Translations under genes and position numbers: made by a program
Assembly (NCBI GenBank): GCA_046296415.1
Contig: JBKBLN010000001.1
Coordinates: forward strand, 310,001-374,000
Reading direction: 5' to 3'
Source: CAYNRA01 sp046296415
Lineage (GTDB): Bacteria > Bacteroidota > Bacteroidia > Cytophagales > Spirosomataceae
Length of the DNA stretch: 64,000 bases
Part shown: positions 8,069-15,735 of the stretch, one piece after another
How positions within the stretch are numbered: position 1 is the first letter of the stretch
Layout: every line of letters starts with the position of its first letter
Notes under the pieces: model-generated
The model's input: the letters and a program-made list of their open reading frames with translations, nothing else
Told to the model about the DNA's origin: nothing
The model's database searches: none

Positions 8069-8530
8069 ATGAAAAATATTCTAACCCTAGGCTTTTTCCT
8101 TTGCACGTGGCAACTCTGGGGACAAGCCAATTGGACAACGACAGTGCCAAGTTCTGAAATTCGAGATGCAGGGATCAATTATAGTACGCCCATTTTTGAA
8201 AGCTCCAGCAACCAGGTCGTATTTTCGATAACTGGTGGGACATTGGTAAATTACAATGTTCAGGTCAGTCGAGTGGATTCCGATTGGTCCAATCAACTCA
8301 CCATATTTGTCCGCCGAACGGGTACGGGTACAGGAGGAACATTGGGTACCATTAACGGAGGGACCAATTACCAACAGGTCTCTACGTTACCTCAAAATTT
8401 TATCAATGGTTCGTTGGGGCTTTCTGGAACGAGATCCAACGTGCCCGTCCAATTCCGGGTGGAGGGTATCTCGGTGTTATTGCCCTCCAAGACCTATGCC
8501 ACGTCCATTGTCTTTACCTTGACAGACTGA
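8069..8530 (+). CDS. putative pilus-like minor or tip subunit
   Basis: 153 residues with a signal peptide ending near QLWGQ (residue 19). The protein starts 2 bp after the previous gene and is the last gene of the locus. It shares the family end strand (ATSIVFTLTD) and the preceding segment (LPQNFINGSLGLSG ... VPVQFRVEGISVLLPSKTY) with the two other subunits, but its N-terminal half is different and the Gly/Thr-rich loop GTGTGGTLG is its own. Divergent last genes of pilus operons are often tip adhesins or anchors; here the function is unknown. Confidence 0.55.
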   Translation: MKNILTLGFFLCTWQLWGQANWTTTVPSSEIRDAGINYSTPIFESSSNQVVFSITGGTLVNYNVQVSRVDSDWSNQLTIFVRRTGTGTGGTLGTINGGTNYQQVSTLPQNFINGSLGLSGTRSNVPVQFRVEGISVLLPSKTYATSIVFTLTD

Positions 8531-8668
8531 TCAATCGGGGGAAAATAAGACAGAATGGAGATTTGGTGGTACAACCTGAGGTAAAGAGATGGATTCCCAA
8601 CTATCTTTTTGATTTCCCCCCGCTTTCTCCTAATTTTGCCCCGGTTCAATCACCTTATTATTTCCTTT

Positions 8669-9961
8669 ATGTCAGTAGTTACGGCACAACACCGAGATAC
8701 AGAAGTATTTTCCCTGATCGAGAAAGAACATCAACGCCAATTACATGGTATTGAGTTGATTGCCTCTGAAAACTTTACCTCTCCTCAGGTAATGGAAGCA
8801 GCAGGCAGTGTGTTAACCAACAAGTACGCCGAGGGTCTTCCCGGAAAGCGTTATTATGGAGGTTGTGAAGTGGTGGATGTGGTCGAACAATTGGCCATAG
8901 ATCGATTGAAGTCGCTTTTTAACCTGACATGGGCCAATGTACAGCCCCATTCCGGTGCTCAGGCCAACATGGCTGTTTTCTTAGCTTGCCTACAGCCTGG
9001 TGATAAAATTTTAGGATTCAACTTGGCACATGGAGGACACCTTTCACATGGTTCTCCGGTGAATATCTCAGGTAAATATTTCCAGCCTTTTTTCTACGGT
9101 GTAGAAAAAGAAACGGGCTTGATCAACTGGGATACCGTCGAAGAAACGGCCCGTCGTGAAAAACCAAAATTGATCATCTGTGGGGCCTCGGCCTATTCTC
9201 GGGACTGGGACTATGCCCGCCTTCGCTACATTGCGGATGAAGTAGGGGCCATCCTCTTGGCGGATATTTCACACCCTGCCGGATTGATTGCCAAAGGTTT
9301 ATTGAACGATCCCTTTGACCATTGCCATATCGTAACCACTACCACGCACAAAACCCTTCGTGGAACTCGGGGTGGGGTAATCATGATGCGGAACGACTTT
9401 GAAAATCCTTTTGGTGTGACAACCCCTAAAGGTAAAGTCCGGACGATGTCTTCTTTGTTGGATTCCGGCGTTTTCCCCGGAACACAAGGTGGCCCACTAG
9501 AACATATCATTGCTGCCAAAGCGGTCGCTTTTGGAGAAGCCCTCTCGGATTCCTTCCAAACCTATGCAGAACAAGTTCAAAAGAACGCCAAAGTCATGGC
9601 CGATGCATTCCTTTCCAAAGGATATCAGGTTATTTCAGGTGGAACCGATAACCATTTGATGCTCATCGACTTATCCTCCAAAGGATGGACAGGTAAAATG
9701 GCCGAAAATACGCTAATCAAAGCGGATATCACCGTCAACAAAAACATGGTGCCCTTTGACGAGCAACCAGCCATGACTACCTCGGGTATGCGGGTGGGTA
9801 CAGCCGCGATGACAACCCGCGGACTGGTGGAATCTGACATGACGCGCATCGTAGAGCTCATCGACCGAGTATTAACGCACCAAGACGACGATGCGGTAAT
9901 AGCTTCAGTCCGTTCCGAGGTAAATGACTGGATGCAAAATTATCCGTTGTTCCAATATTAA
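8669..9961 (+). CDS. glyA: serine hydroxymethyltransferase
   Basis: 430 residues from ATG 8669. The frame is open for 20 more codons upstream, but only this start gives the normal N-terminus (MSVVTAQHRDTEVFSLIEKE). It is a PLP enzyme that interconverts serine and glycine with tetrahydrofolate and supplies one-carbon units. Visible family signatures: HGIELIASENFTS, NKYAEGLPGKRYYGGCE, HSGAQANMA and the PLP-lysine segment TTTTHKTLRGTRGG (Lys near residue 228). It has its own downstream terminator and no functional link to its neighbours. The identification is secure. Confidence 0.97.
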   Translation: MSVVTAQHRDTEVFSLIEKEHQRQLHGIELIASENFTSPQVMEAAGSVLTNKYAEGLPGKRYYGGCEVVDVVEQLAIDRLKSLFNLTWANVQPHSGAQANMAVFLACLQPGDKILGFNLAHGGHLSHGSPVNISGKYFQPFFYGVEKETGLINWDTVEETARREKPKLIICGASAYSRDWDYARLRYIADEVGAILLADISHPAGLIAKGLLNDPFDHCHIVTTTTHKTLRGTRGGVIMMRNDFENPFGVTTPKGKVRTMSSLLDSGVFPGTQGGPLEHIIAAKAVAFGEALSDSFQTYAEQVQKNAKVMADAFLSKGYQVISGGTDNHLMLIDLSSKGWTGKMAENTLIKADITVNKNMVPFDEQPAMTTSGMRVGTAAMTTRGLVESDMTRIVELIDRVLTHQDDDAVIASVRSEVNDWMQNYPLFQY

Positions 9962-9983
9962 TTTTTGATTCGTACATCGAATG

Positions 9984-10015
9984 AATGCCTAGGATTCCCC
10001 TCCTAGGCATTTTTT
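9984..10015 (+). terminator. intrinsic terminator of glyA
   Basis: Perfect stem ATGCCTAGGA (9985-9994) / TCCTAGGCAT (10001-10010) with one further A-T pair, a 6-base loop and a T-run (10011-10015). Confidence 0.92.
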
Positions 10016-10124
10016 GTGCTTATATTCATGTAATTCGTTCATTTAATCCATTTTCTTTCCATTTCTACAAGAGAATTCCATTCCATACGTTAGTAGACAA
10101 ATTACCTCATCTAATTCGATCTTT

Positions 10125-12650
10125 ATGCGTATTTTTATATTACTAATACTACTTTTAAATACTTTTGATGGATTTGGGATTCAGCTACAAGGAACGGTTT
10201 CTTCGGAGGACGGAGAGGTGTTGCCGTTTGCCACCTTGCGTGTGGAGCCCACTGGCTTGACAACCATGACCAACGAGGAGGGAAAGTTTGAATTGTCGTT
10301 GTCGCCAGGTGCTTACGTTTTGGTGGTACAGTACATTGGTTATCAGAGTTTTCGCCAGGACTTGGTGGTCTCACAAGCTAGTACCGATCGGTTGGACATT
10401 GTACTGCGCAAGTCGGTGATTCAATTAGGGGAGATACGGGTGAATAAAGCCAAAGAAGATCCCGCATTGTCGATTATCCGAAAGACCATCGCGATGTCCC
10501 CCATCCATTTTCGGGAGATTCAGGCCTCTCAGGTAAAGAATTATGTACGGGTGGGTGTAAAAGTCGATAAAGTGCCGTTTCTGATTAAAAAGCAGCTGAA
10601 GGAAAATTTCGTTACGTTAGGCCAGACTTATATTTTAGAAAGTGTAAAGCAGTTGGGTTTTCGACAACCCCGAACGTATACTGAAAAAGTCCTGTCGGTG
10701 CGGTCCAATATACCGCCTCATTTGCGGGGTTCGGAGGGGGTGTCGGTGGGATTACGAAGTTTGTATGACCCTCAAAATAGCCAGTCGCCCATCACCGAGC
10801 TAGGGGCCCGAAATTACCGATACGAATATGTCGGATATTTTGAGGATCAAGGCCAGGTGATCAATCAAATTAAAATTACACCCAAAGTACAAGGAAAGGG
10901 ATTCTGGGAAGGGATTATCCACATTATGGAGGATAGTTGGTATGTACATGGATTGGATGTGGACATTCCGAATCCTGCGGGGAAAGTGCATTTAAAGTCG
11001 GTCTTTCAGCCTATACAAGGTGTTTGGCTACCAGCACAGACCGATGTGAAGTCGGAAGTCGATTACATGGGTTTTCGGCTTCTCACTCAAGCGGTGACTT
11101 CGTATCGGAACTACGAGGTAACCCTGGACCCAGCCTACACCCGAAAAAAACCCAAACTGGTGGACGAAAAAACACAGTCGTTGGAAAAGGGGACAGTAGC
11201 AGTGAAAGAATTTAAGAGAGAGATCCAACAACAAATCAAAAAAGAAAAGAAGTCGGCTGGCGTTCCGGTCGTTGAAAATTGGTCGTCGGAGGATAGTTTG
11301 GCTAGAAAACGGGATAGTTTATTTTGGGAGGCAGAACGTATGGTCCCGCTGACGGCCCATGAGGTGCGAGGATACCGCGAAGCAGATAGTTTGTATGTCG
11401 TGCAGGAGGAAAAGATTCAAAAAAAGATAAAAGAGGATTCTTTGGTTCGGGAAGGGAAGGCTCCATTTAAATGGTCCGAAATTTTGTCGGGACATACCTT
11501 TAAACGAGGAAAAGTGTATCCAAGTGCTAAAAACTCTCCGTTTCGACATACCTATCAGTTCGGTAGTCTCCTCACCGATGCCCGGTACAGTGCGGTGGAG
11601 GGGGTGAATTGGGTGATTCCAACCTTGACATACCGACGTTTCTTTGATTCAACCCATACCTGGACAACTCAAGCACAAGCCTCTTATGCTTTTGGTCGGA
11701 GGCAATGGAATGGTTTTTTGAGTACACAAGCCACGTTGTCTGACTGGAGGATATCATGGAAGGTAGGTCGGCAAATTAGGCAAATAAATCCTGTTGTGCC
11801 CGACGGACTGGCTAGTTTTTACCTGTTGGCATTGAATCGGGTAGAAAGTCATTTCTTTCAAGAAACATTTCAAGACCTAGAGCTTTCCTATCAAATTTCA
11901 CCCCGCTGGCAAGCTTCATGGAATTTATACATTGGGCGACGAAATTCATTGGAGAATGTTTTGGATCGGAGTATTTTGTATCCCCGAGCCGAGGTACCCC
12001 TTCCGTCCAATCACCCAGACCACGTCATGTTGGGGCCTGCTGGAACCAATTTCTCGACCCACAACCTAACTCGTTTAACGGGTATTGTAAGCTACCAACC
12101 GGGGGTGGTTCAATACCGCCAAAACGGAAGAACATTCAGCCAGAATCGGGGACCAGTGTATCGGATGGTTTTTCAAACCGGTTTAGGATCGGAGGATTTT
12201 CATCGGTTGGAGTTCATGACCGAGCAAAAACTACAGTGGGGATCTACGCGAGTGCAGGCATCAGGTACAATCGGAACTTTTTTTGGTCGACAGCCGACCT
12301 ATTTCCTAGACTACCGTCATTTTCGGGGGAATGAATTGCTATTTCAAACGCATACAGGTTTTCGGTCTCTGCCCGTGTACCAATACAGTACTGCAGGTGG
12401 ATATGGAGAGGGGCACTTGGAGGCGCAGTCGGGTAAATTATGGCTGACACAGTGGAAATTCTTACAAAAACGAGGTATCGAAGAAACTGTATTCATCAAT
12501 GGGCTTCGTACCCGGGAGCTTCCCTACCATGTGGAGGTAGGGTATGGTTGGCAATTGGCCACTTCTCGAATTCGATTGGAGGGATATCGGAGTTGGACGG
12601 CCCAAGCGCCGGCTGCCTGGGGTGTTCGGGTGCATCTTCCGATGTTCTAA
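10125..12650 (+). CDS. outer-membrane protein, carboxypeptidase-like domain plus DUF5686
   Basis: 841 residues with a short signal peptide (to about residue 18). Residues 20-100 form a carboxypeptidase-regulatory-like beta-sandwich (QLQGTVSSEDGEVLPFATLRV ... YIGYQSF), the domain that begins many Bacteroidota outer-membrane proteins. The rest matches the DUF5686 family pattern: SIIRKTIAMSPIHFREIQ, then a charged linker (about 355-470), then amphipathic strands of a presumed barrel to a final PMF-type C-terminus. The function of the family is not known. It is a single gene, 160 bp after the glyA terminator. The region after it is decayed DNA. Confidence 0.85.
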   Translation: MRIFILLILLLNTFDGFGIQLQGTVSSEDGEVLPFATLRVEPTGLTTMTNEEGKFELSLSPGAYVLVVQYIGYQSFRQDLVVSQASTDRLDIVLRKSVIQLGEIRVNKAKEDPALSIIRKTIAMSPIHFREIQASQVKNYVRVGVKVDKVPFLIKKQLKENFVTLGQTYILESVKQLGFRQPRTYTEKVLSVRSNIPPHLRGSEGVSVGLRSLYDPQNSQSPITELGARNYRYEYVGYFEDQGQVINQIKITPKVQGKGFWEGIIHIMEDSWYVHGLDVDIPNPAGKVHLKSVFQPIQGVWLPAQTDVKSEVDYMGFRLLTQAVTSYRNYEVTLDPAYTRKKPKLVDEKTQSLEKGTVAVKEFKREIQQQIKKEKKSAGVPVVENWSSEDSLARKRDSLFWEAERMVPLTAHEVRGYREADSLYVVQEEKIQKKIKEDSLVREGKAPFKWSEILSGHTFKRGKVYPSAKNSPFRHTYQFGSLLTDARYSAVEGVNWVIPTLTYRRFFDSTHTWTTQAQASYAFGRRQWNGFLSTQATLSDWRISWKVGRQIRQINPVVPDGLASFYLLALNRVESHFFQETFQDLELSYQISPRWQASWNLYIGRRNSLENVLDRSILYPRAEVPLPSNHPDHVMLGPAGTNFSTHNLTRLTGIVSYQPGVVQYRQNGRTFSQNRGPVYRMVFQTGLGSEDFHRLEFMTEQKLQWGSTRVQASGTIGTFFGRQPTYFLDYRHFRGNELLFQTHTGFRSLPVYQYSTAGGYGEGHLEAQSGKLWLTQWKFLQKRGIEETVFINGLRTRELPYHVEVGYGWQLATSRIRLEGYRSWTAQAPAAWGVRVHLPMF

Positions 12651-12715
12651 ACGCAAAAAGGAGCGGGAGGGGATCGTTCGAGTGGGCTAGTTTCGCAGAA
12701 CTTTGCATCCAATGC

Positions 12716-13126
12716 CTACTCATTTCCGGAGAACACTTCCACACGATTCGTGATTAGCTCCTGGTAGACTTTTTGTCGGTCTACATCAAGAAAAGATTGG
12801 TCTATAAGCCGAATGGCTTCGGGTAGCCATTTGATTAGCCTTTTATAGACACCGTTGATCTGTTTATCATTTAGCTTCAAGACAGCCCCTAGGCGGTCGA
12901 AATAGCCTTTATTGAGGTTTACCTTTTGGCCTCCCAGCAGTAAAGCGCTATCTTCCTTGTCTTTTGGAACGATCATTTTGACATTGAGTAAGTCATAGAA
13001 TGGTGAAAGCACCCACCCCATTTCTGACAAGAACATCGAATAGTTTTTTAAGTGCATGTCGCCAAAAAATGAAATTTGAATGTACATAGAAGAGGGAACT
13101 TGTGTTTGCGCCTTTAAGGGTAGTTT
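12716..13126 (-). pseudogene. HipA-like kinase remnant (C-terminal fragment)
   Basis: About 137 open codons that keep the C-terminal part of a HipA-family toxin kinase. SFFGDMHLKNYSMFL matches the conserved GD.HLKN catalytic segment, and it is followed by SPFYDLLNVKM, a HipA-like metal-site segment. The N-terminal three quarters of the kinase and any hipB antitoxin are absent. Upstream the frame runs straight into the stop codon of the GNAT pseudogene (TAG at 13127-13129), so the fragment was cut at its 5' side. The stop is at 12716. Read as a stand-alone gene it could start at ATG 13087, but a 123-residue HipA fragment is unlikely to work. Confidence 0.75.
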
Positions 13127-13677
13127 CTAGGCCACTTGGTCTTGGGGTAATTTATTCAGCATTAATTTCATCAGGATATCCGTTTGCTCATCCTGTCCCA
13201 AAGTAAAAATAGGTTTGTCAAACTCGACGAACCCATTTTTCTTTTAGAAGTTAATGGCCCTTGGATTTTCTTCCCAAACGCCTAACCACACATAGTCAAC
13301 CTTTTTCAGTTTGGCGATTTCAACGGCTTTGTTGTGTAGAAGTTGACCAACCCAACCCCTTGGCCATGGAAGTCTTTCAATACATAGATTCGTTCAATTT
13401 CTATTCCATTATTTTCTTTCAGCTCGGTTTGGGATGGTCCAAAGTTTAGTTTCAGGTAACCAATTGCTTGGTTGCAGTGGGTTACAAAATAAAACTCGGT
13501 GTTACTGTCTTGGAGTTGAGTCGAAAGTCTATCGGCTGAAAATCCTTCGTCCAAGTATTTTGTCATATTTTCCTCGGTGTTCCCCATTGCAAACGTTTCA
13601 TAGAACGTTTGTCTGCCAATTTTTTGTAGAGGGTGGATGTCGTCCAGCGTTACTTTTTTTATTTCAAACATGGTCAT
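13127..13677 (-). pseudogene. GNAT-family N-acetyltransferase, frameshifted and with an internal stop
   Basis: The first part (start at 13677 or 13671) reads as a GNAT acetyltransferase of the PaiA-like type: MFEIKKVTLDDIHPLQKIG ... IEIERIYVLKDFHGQGVG. The acetyl-CoA P-loop GQGVG is present, but the frame is lost near 13349-13358. The correct continuation is in another frame (QLLHNKAVEIAKLKKVDYVW and on). In that frame a TAA at 13244-13246 stands where a Tyr codon is expected (INF-stop-KKNGF). The frame then runs to TAG at 13127-13129, ending LMLNKLPQDQVA. Two independent lesions make this a pseudogene, and its stop directly borders the HipA remnant. Confidence 0.85.
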
Positions 13678-14135
13678 TATTTCACAAAAGTAGATGCAGA
13701 GTAGCATGTTCAACGAACCACTTCACCCGACATTGAGCCGAACACGTGTTGCCTGCCATTTTTATTATCAAAATATAAATTCTTGTTCAATTATTTTTTT
13801 CGATTTTGGGTCCATTTTGAGAATAAAATTCATGTCCACACATAGGTCCAACTTTTGCACTGTTCGCTTTTACTATCCTTTCTATTTTATTTTCAAAGCT
13901 CACCGTGTTTTCAACTTCTTCAGTCAATAAAAAGTCAAACTTGAATAAGTCAGATGGAAAGTTAAAATACCAATAGGTTCCTAACGTCAAGCTTTAGGTT
14001 TTTGAAAATGGCGGGTAGCGATTGCATAGACACCACAAAATCACTCTATACCATCTATTCCTTGCTTACCTGAAAAAGAGCATTTCTGAACACATGTATC
14101 CAACCTATCCAATGCTACTTAAAATACCTCAATAC
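13678..14135. other. AT-rich gene-poor stretch in a decayed island
   Basis: No convincing gene. The sequence is clearly richer in A and T than the flanking genes. On the minus strand 13787-13990 is an open frame of 67 codons with protein-like composition (for example FKFDFLLTEEVENTVSFENK), but it has no recognised family and could be the end of a lost gene. With the two pseudogenes next to it, the stretch from 12.7 to 14.1 kb looks like an acquired segment that is decaying. Confidence 0.4.
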
Positions 14136-14170
14136 AAAAAAGGAGTTGCTCGTAGGCAACTCCTTTTTTT
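14136..14170 (-). terminator. terminator of the aldose dehydrogenase gene (bidirectional shape)
   Basis: Perfect 9-bp stem AGGAGTTGC (14141-14149) / GCAACTCCT (14156-14164), loop of 6, with an A-run on the left and a T-run on the right. On the minus strand it lies directly after the stop of the gene at 14188-15612. Confidence 0.88.
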
Positions 14171-14187
14171 GGGATGGGATGTTCTAT

Positions 14188-15612
14188 TTATTTTCCTGAA
14201 TTCACCCGAACGACTAGGCCGGGTTCTTCCAAGCCGAGGTAGAGGTAGCCATCACGGCCCTGAAATACCTCGCGCATACGGCCAACATTCGGTAATTCTT
14301 TGATTTCTTCTTTGACTTTCTGTCCCGACATGACACTGCGATTCAGGTACTTGAAACGCAACGAACCTGAGAACAGATCTCCCTTCCAGGTTGGGTATTT
14401 GTCTGACGTCACAAACGTCATGCCGCTCGGCGCGATGGATGGAATCCAGTAAATCACGGGCTGATCCATCCCTTCTTTGGCCGTTAGGTTGGTGAAGGCC
14501 TTTCCGTCGTAGTTGATCCCGTAGGAAATCACCGGCCAACCGTAGTTATGCCCTTTTTTGACGATGTTGATTTCATCCCCTCCCCGAGGGCCATGTTCAT
14601 GGGCCCAAAGCTCATCCCGCTCGGCCAGGTAGACGAGGCCTTGGGGATTGCGGTGTCCGTACGAATAAATCGTCGGGCGGGCTCCTTTGGTTTTTAGGAA
14701 TGGGTTATCGACCGGGATCTTCCCATCTTCATGAATGCGGTGTACTTTTCCGGCATCGGAGCTCAGATTTTGTGGGTTGTCCTGTTGATTTCCACGGTCG
14801 CCCATGGTAAAAAACAAATACCCCTTTTTATCAAATACGATCCGAGAACCGAAATGGTAGCGGGTGCGAGACCAAGGCTCTCCTACAAAAATATCTTGCC
14901 CTTCTACTAACTGGCCATTGCTCCATTTGGCGCGGTAAATAGCGGTAGTGGCTAATTTCTGCCCTCCCTCCATTTTGCCTTTGGAGTAGGAGAGATATAC
15001 CCAGTTGTTTTTTTCGAATTGCGGGTGAAGCGTGATATCAAGCAAACCACCTTGGCCCTCTGCGACTACCTCAGGCACACCCGACACTTCTTTCTTCTGG
15101 CCGTTGGTGCTGACGTGGTACAATTTTCCGGAGCGATCGGTGACCAACAGCGAGCGATCGGGGAGTTGCTCGATTCCCCACGGGCTTGTCAAGCCTGTGG
15201 CAAGCGTATCCATGCGCAAGGTTCCAGCAGAGCTTTCGAAGATAGCCGTTAGGGGTTTGTTATTGAACTGATATTGTGAAACAGTCGCCAATTTTTCAAC
15301 GATTAAGCCGGCCAAGGCATCGATTTCTTGAGCCGAAAGGACCTCTCCCCAGGCAGGCATCCCATTATCTAAGGAGCCTTGGGTGATGCTTTTGATCAAC
15401 TGAGGTTTGGCGTTGCCGTACTTCCAAGAACGGTCGACAAACATCTCAACTTTTTCGCCATGACAGCTGGCACAATATTGTTTGTACAACGCCTCGGGTG
15501 CTTCTTCGTTCAAAACGATCTGAGTAACTTCGGCGGTATGAGTGGATGACTGGGTGCAGAAATTCCAAACAAATAAGGATGCTGCGGCGATAAAACCTAC
15601 ATTCTTCAACAT
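14188..15612 (-). CDS. cytochrome c - PQQ-dependent aldose dehydrogenase fusion
   Basis: 474 residues. An N-terminal export signal (about residues 1-19, with Cys19 as a possible lipid anchor) is followed by a cytochrome c domain with haem motif CASCH (Cys47, Cys50, His51) and a likely methionine ligand in GMPAWG. From about residue 130 it is a soluble PQQ-type sugar dehydrogenase of the Asd/glucose-sorbosone family: GLTSPWGIEQLPD, YHFGSRIVFD (catalytic His), GHRNPQGL, EHGPRGGDEIN and GHNYGWP. It should oxidise aldoses in the periplasm and pass electrons to its own haem. In most relatives the cytochrome domain is separate or C-terminal. It has its own terminator and no sugar-uptake partner nearby. 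Confidence 0.9.
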   Translation of the reverse strand: MLKNVGFIAAASLFVWNFCTQSSTHTAEVTQIVLNEEAPEALYKQYCASCHGEKVEMFVDRSWKYGNAKPQLIKSITQGSLDNGMPAWGEVLSAQEIDALAGLIVEKLATVSQYQFNNKPLTAIFESSAGTLRMDTLATGLTSPWGIEQLPDRSLLVTDRSGKLYHVSTNGQKKEVSGVPEVVAEGQGGLLDITLHPQFEKNNWVYLSYSKGKMEGGQKLATTAIYRAKWSNGQLVEGQDIFVGEPWSRTRYHFGSRIVFDKKGYLFFTMGDRGNQQDNPQNLSSDAGKVHRIHEDGKIPVDNPFLKTKGARPTIYSYGHRNPQGLVYLAERDELWAHEHGPRGGDEINIVKKGHNYGWPVISYGINYDGKAFTNLTAKEGMDQPVIYWIPSIAPSGMTFVTSDKYPTWKGDLFSGSLRFKYLNRSVMSGQKVKEEIKELPNVGRMREVFQGRDGYLYLGLEEPGLVVRVNSGK

Positions 15613-15697
15613 GGATTGTCCGTGGTTTTTTTAAGGATTGAATTGAACAAAATTGCGTATTTTTCCCAGAAATTACAATCAAATTCGACGTAACGCC

Positions 15698-15726
15698 TTG
15701 GTTTTTCGTTATGTTAGGTAAGTTTC
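15698..15726 (+). promoter_or_regulatory. possible promoter of porU
   Basis: TTG at 15698-15700 and TAAGTTTC at 15719-15726, spaced by 18 bp. This is one base from the Bacteroidota TTG / TAnnTTTG consensus. It would place transcription start only a few bases before the porU ATG at 15736. Confidence 0.4.
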
Positions 15727-15735
15727 CAACAAAAG

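Noticed and set aside
8563..8754. 63-codon open frame before and over the glyA start
   Set aside because: It overlaps the first codons of glyA and has no signal peptide or family match.
11918..12334. 138-codon open frame inside the DUF5686 gene
   Set aside because: It is out of frame with a full-length DUF5686 protein and has no recognisable features.
12716..13126. Functional HipBA toxin-antitoxin module
   Set aside because: Only a C-terminal HipA fragment remains and no hipB-like gene is present on either side.
13787..13990. 67-codon minus-strand frame as a possible intact gene
   Set aside because: It has no family, signal or promoter and lies in decayed AT-rich DNA; it is mentioned only as a possible remnant.
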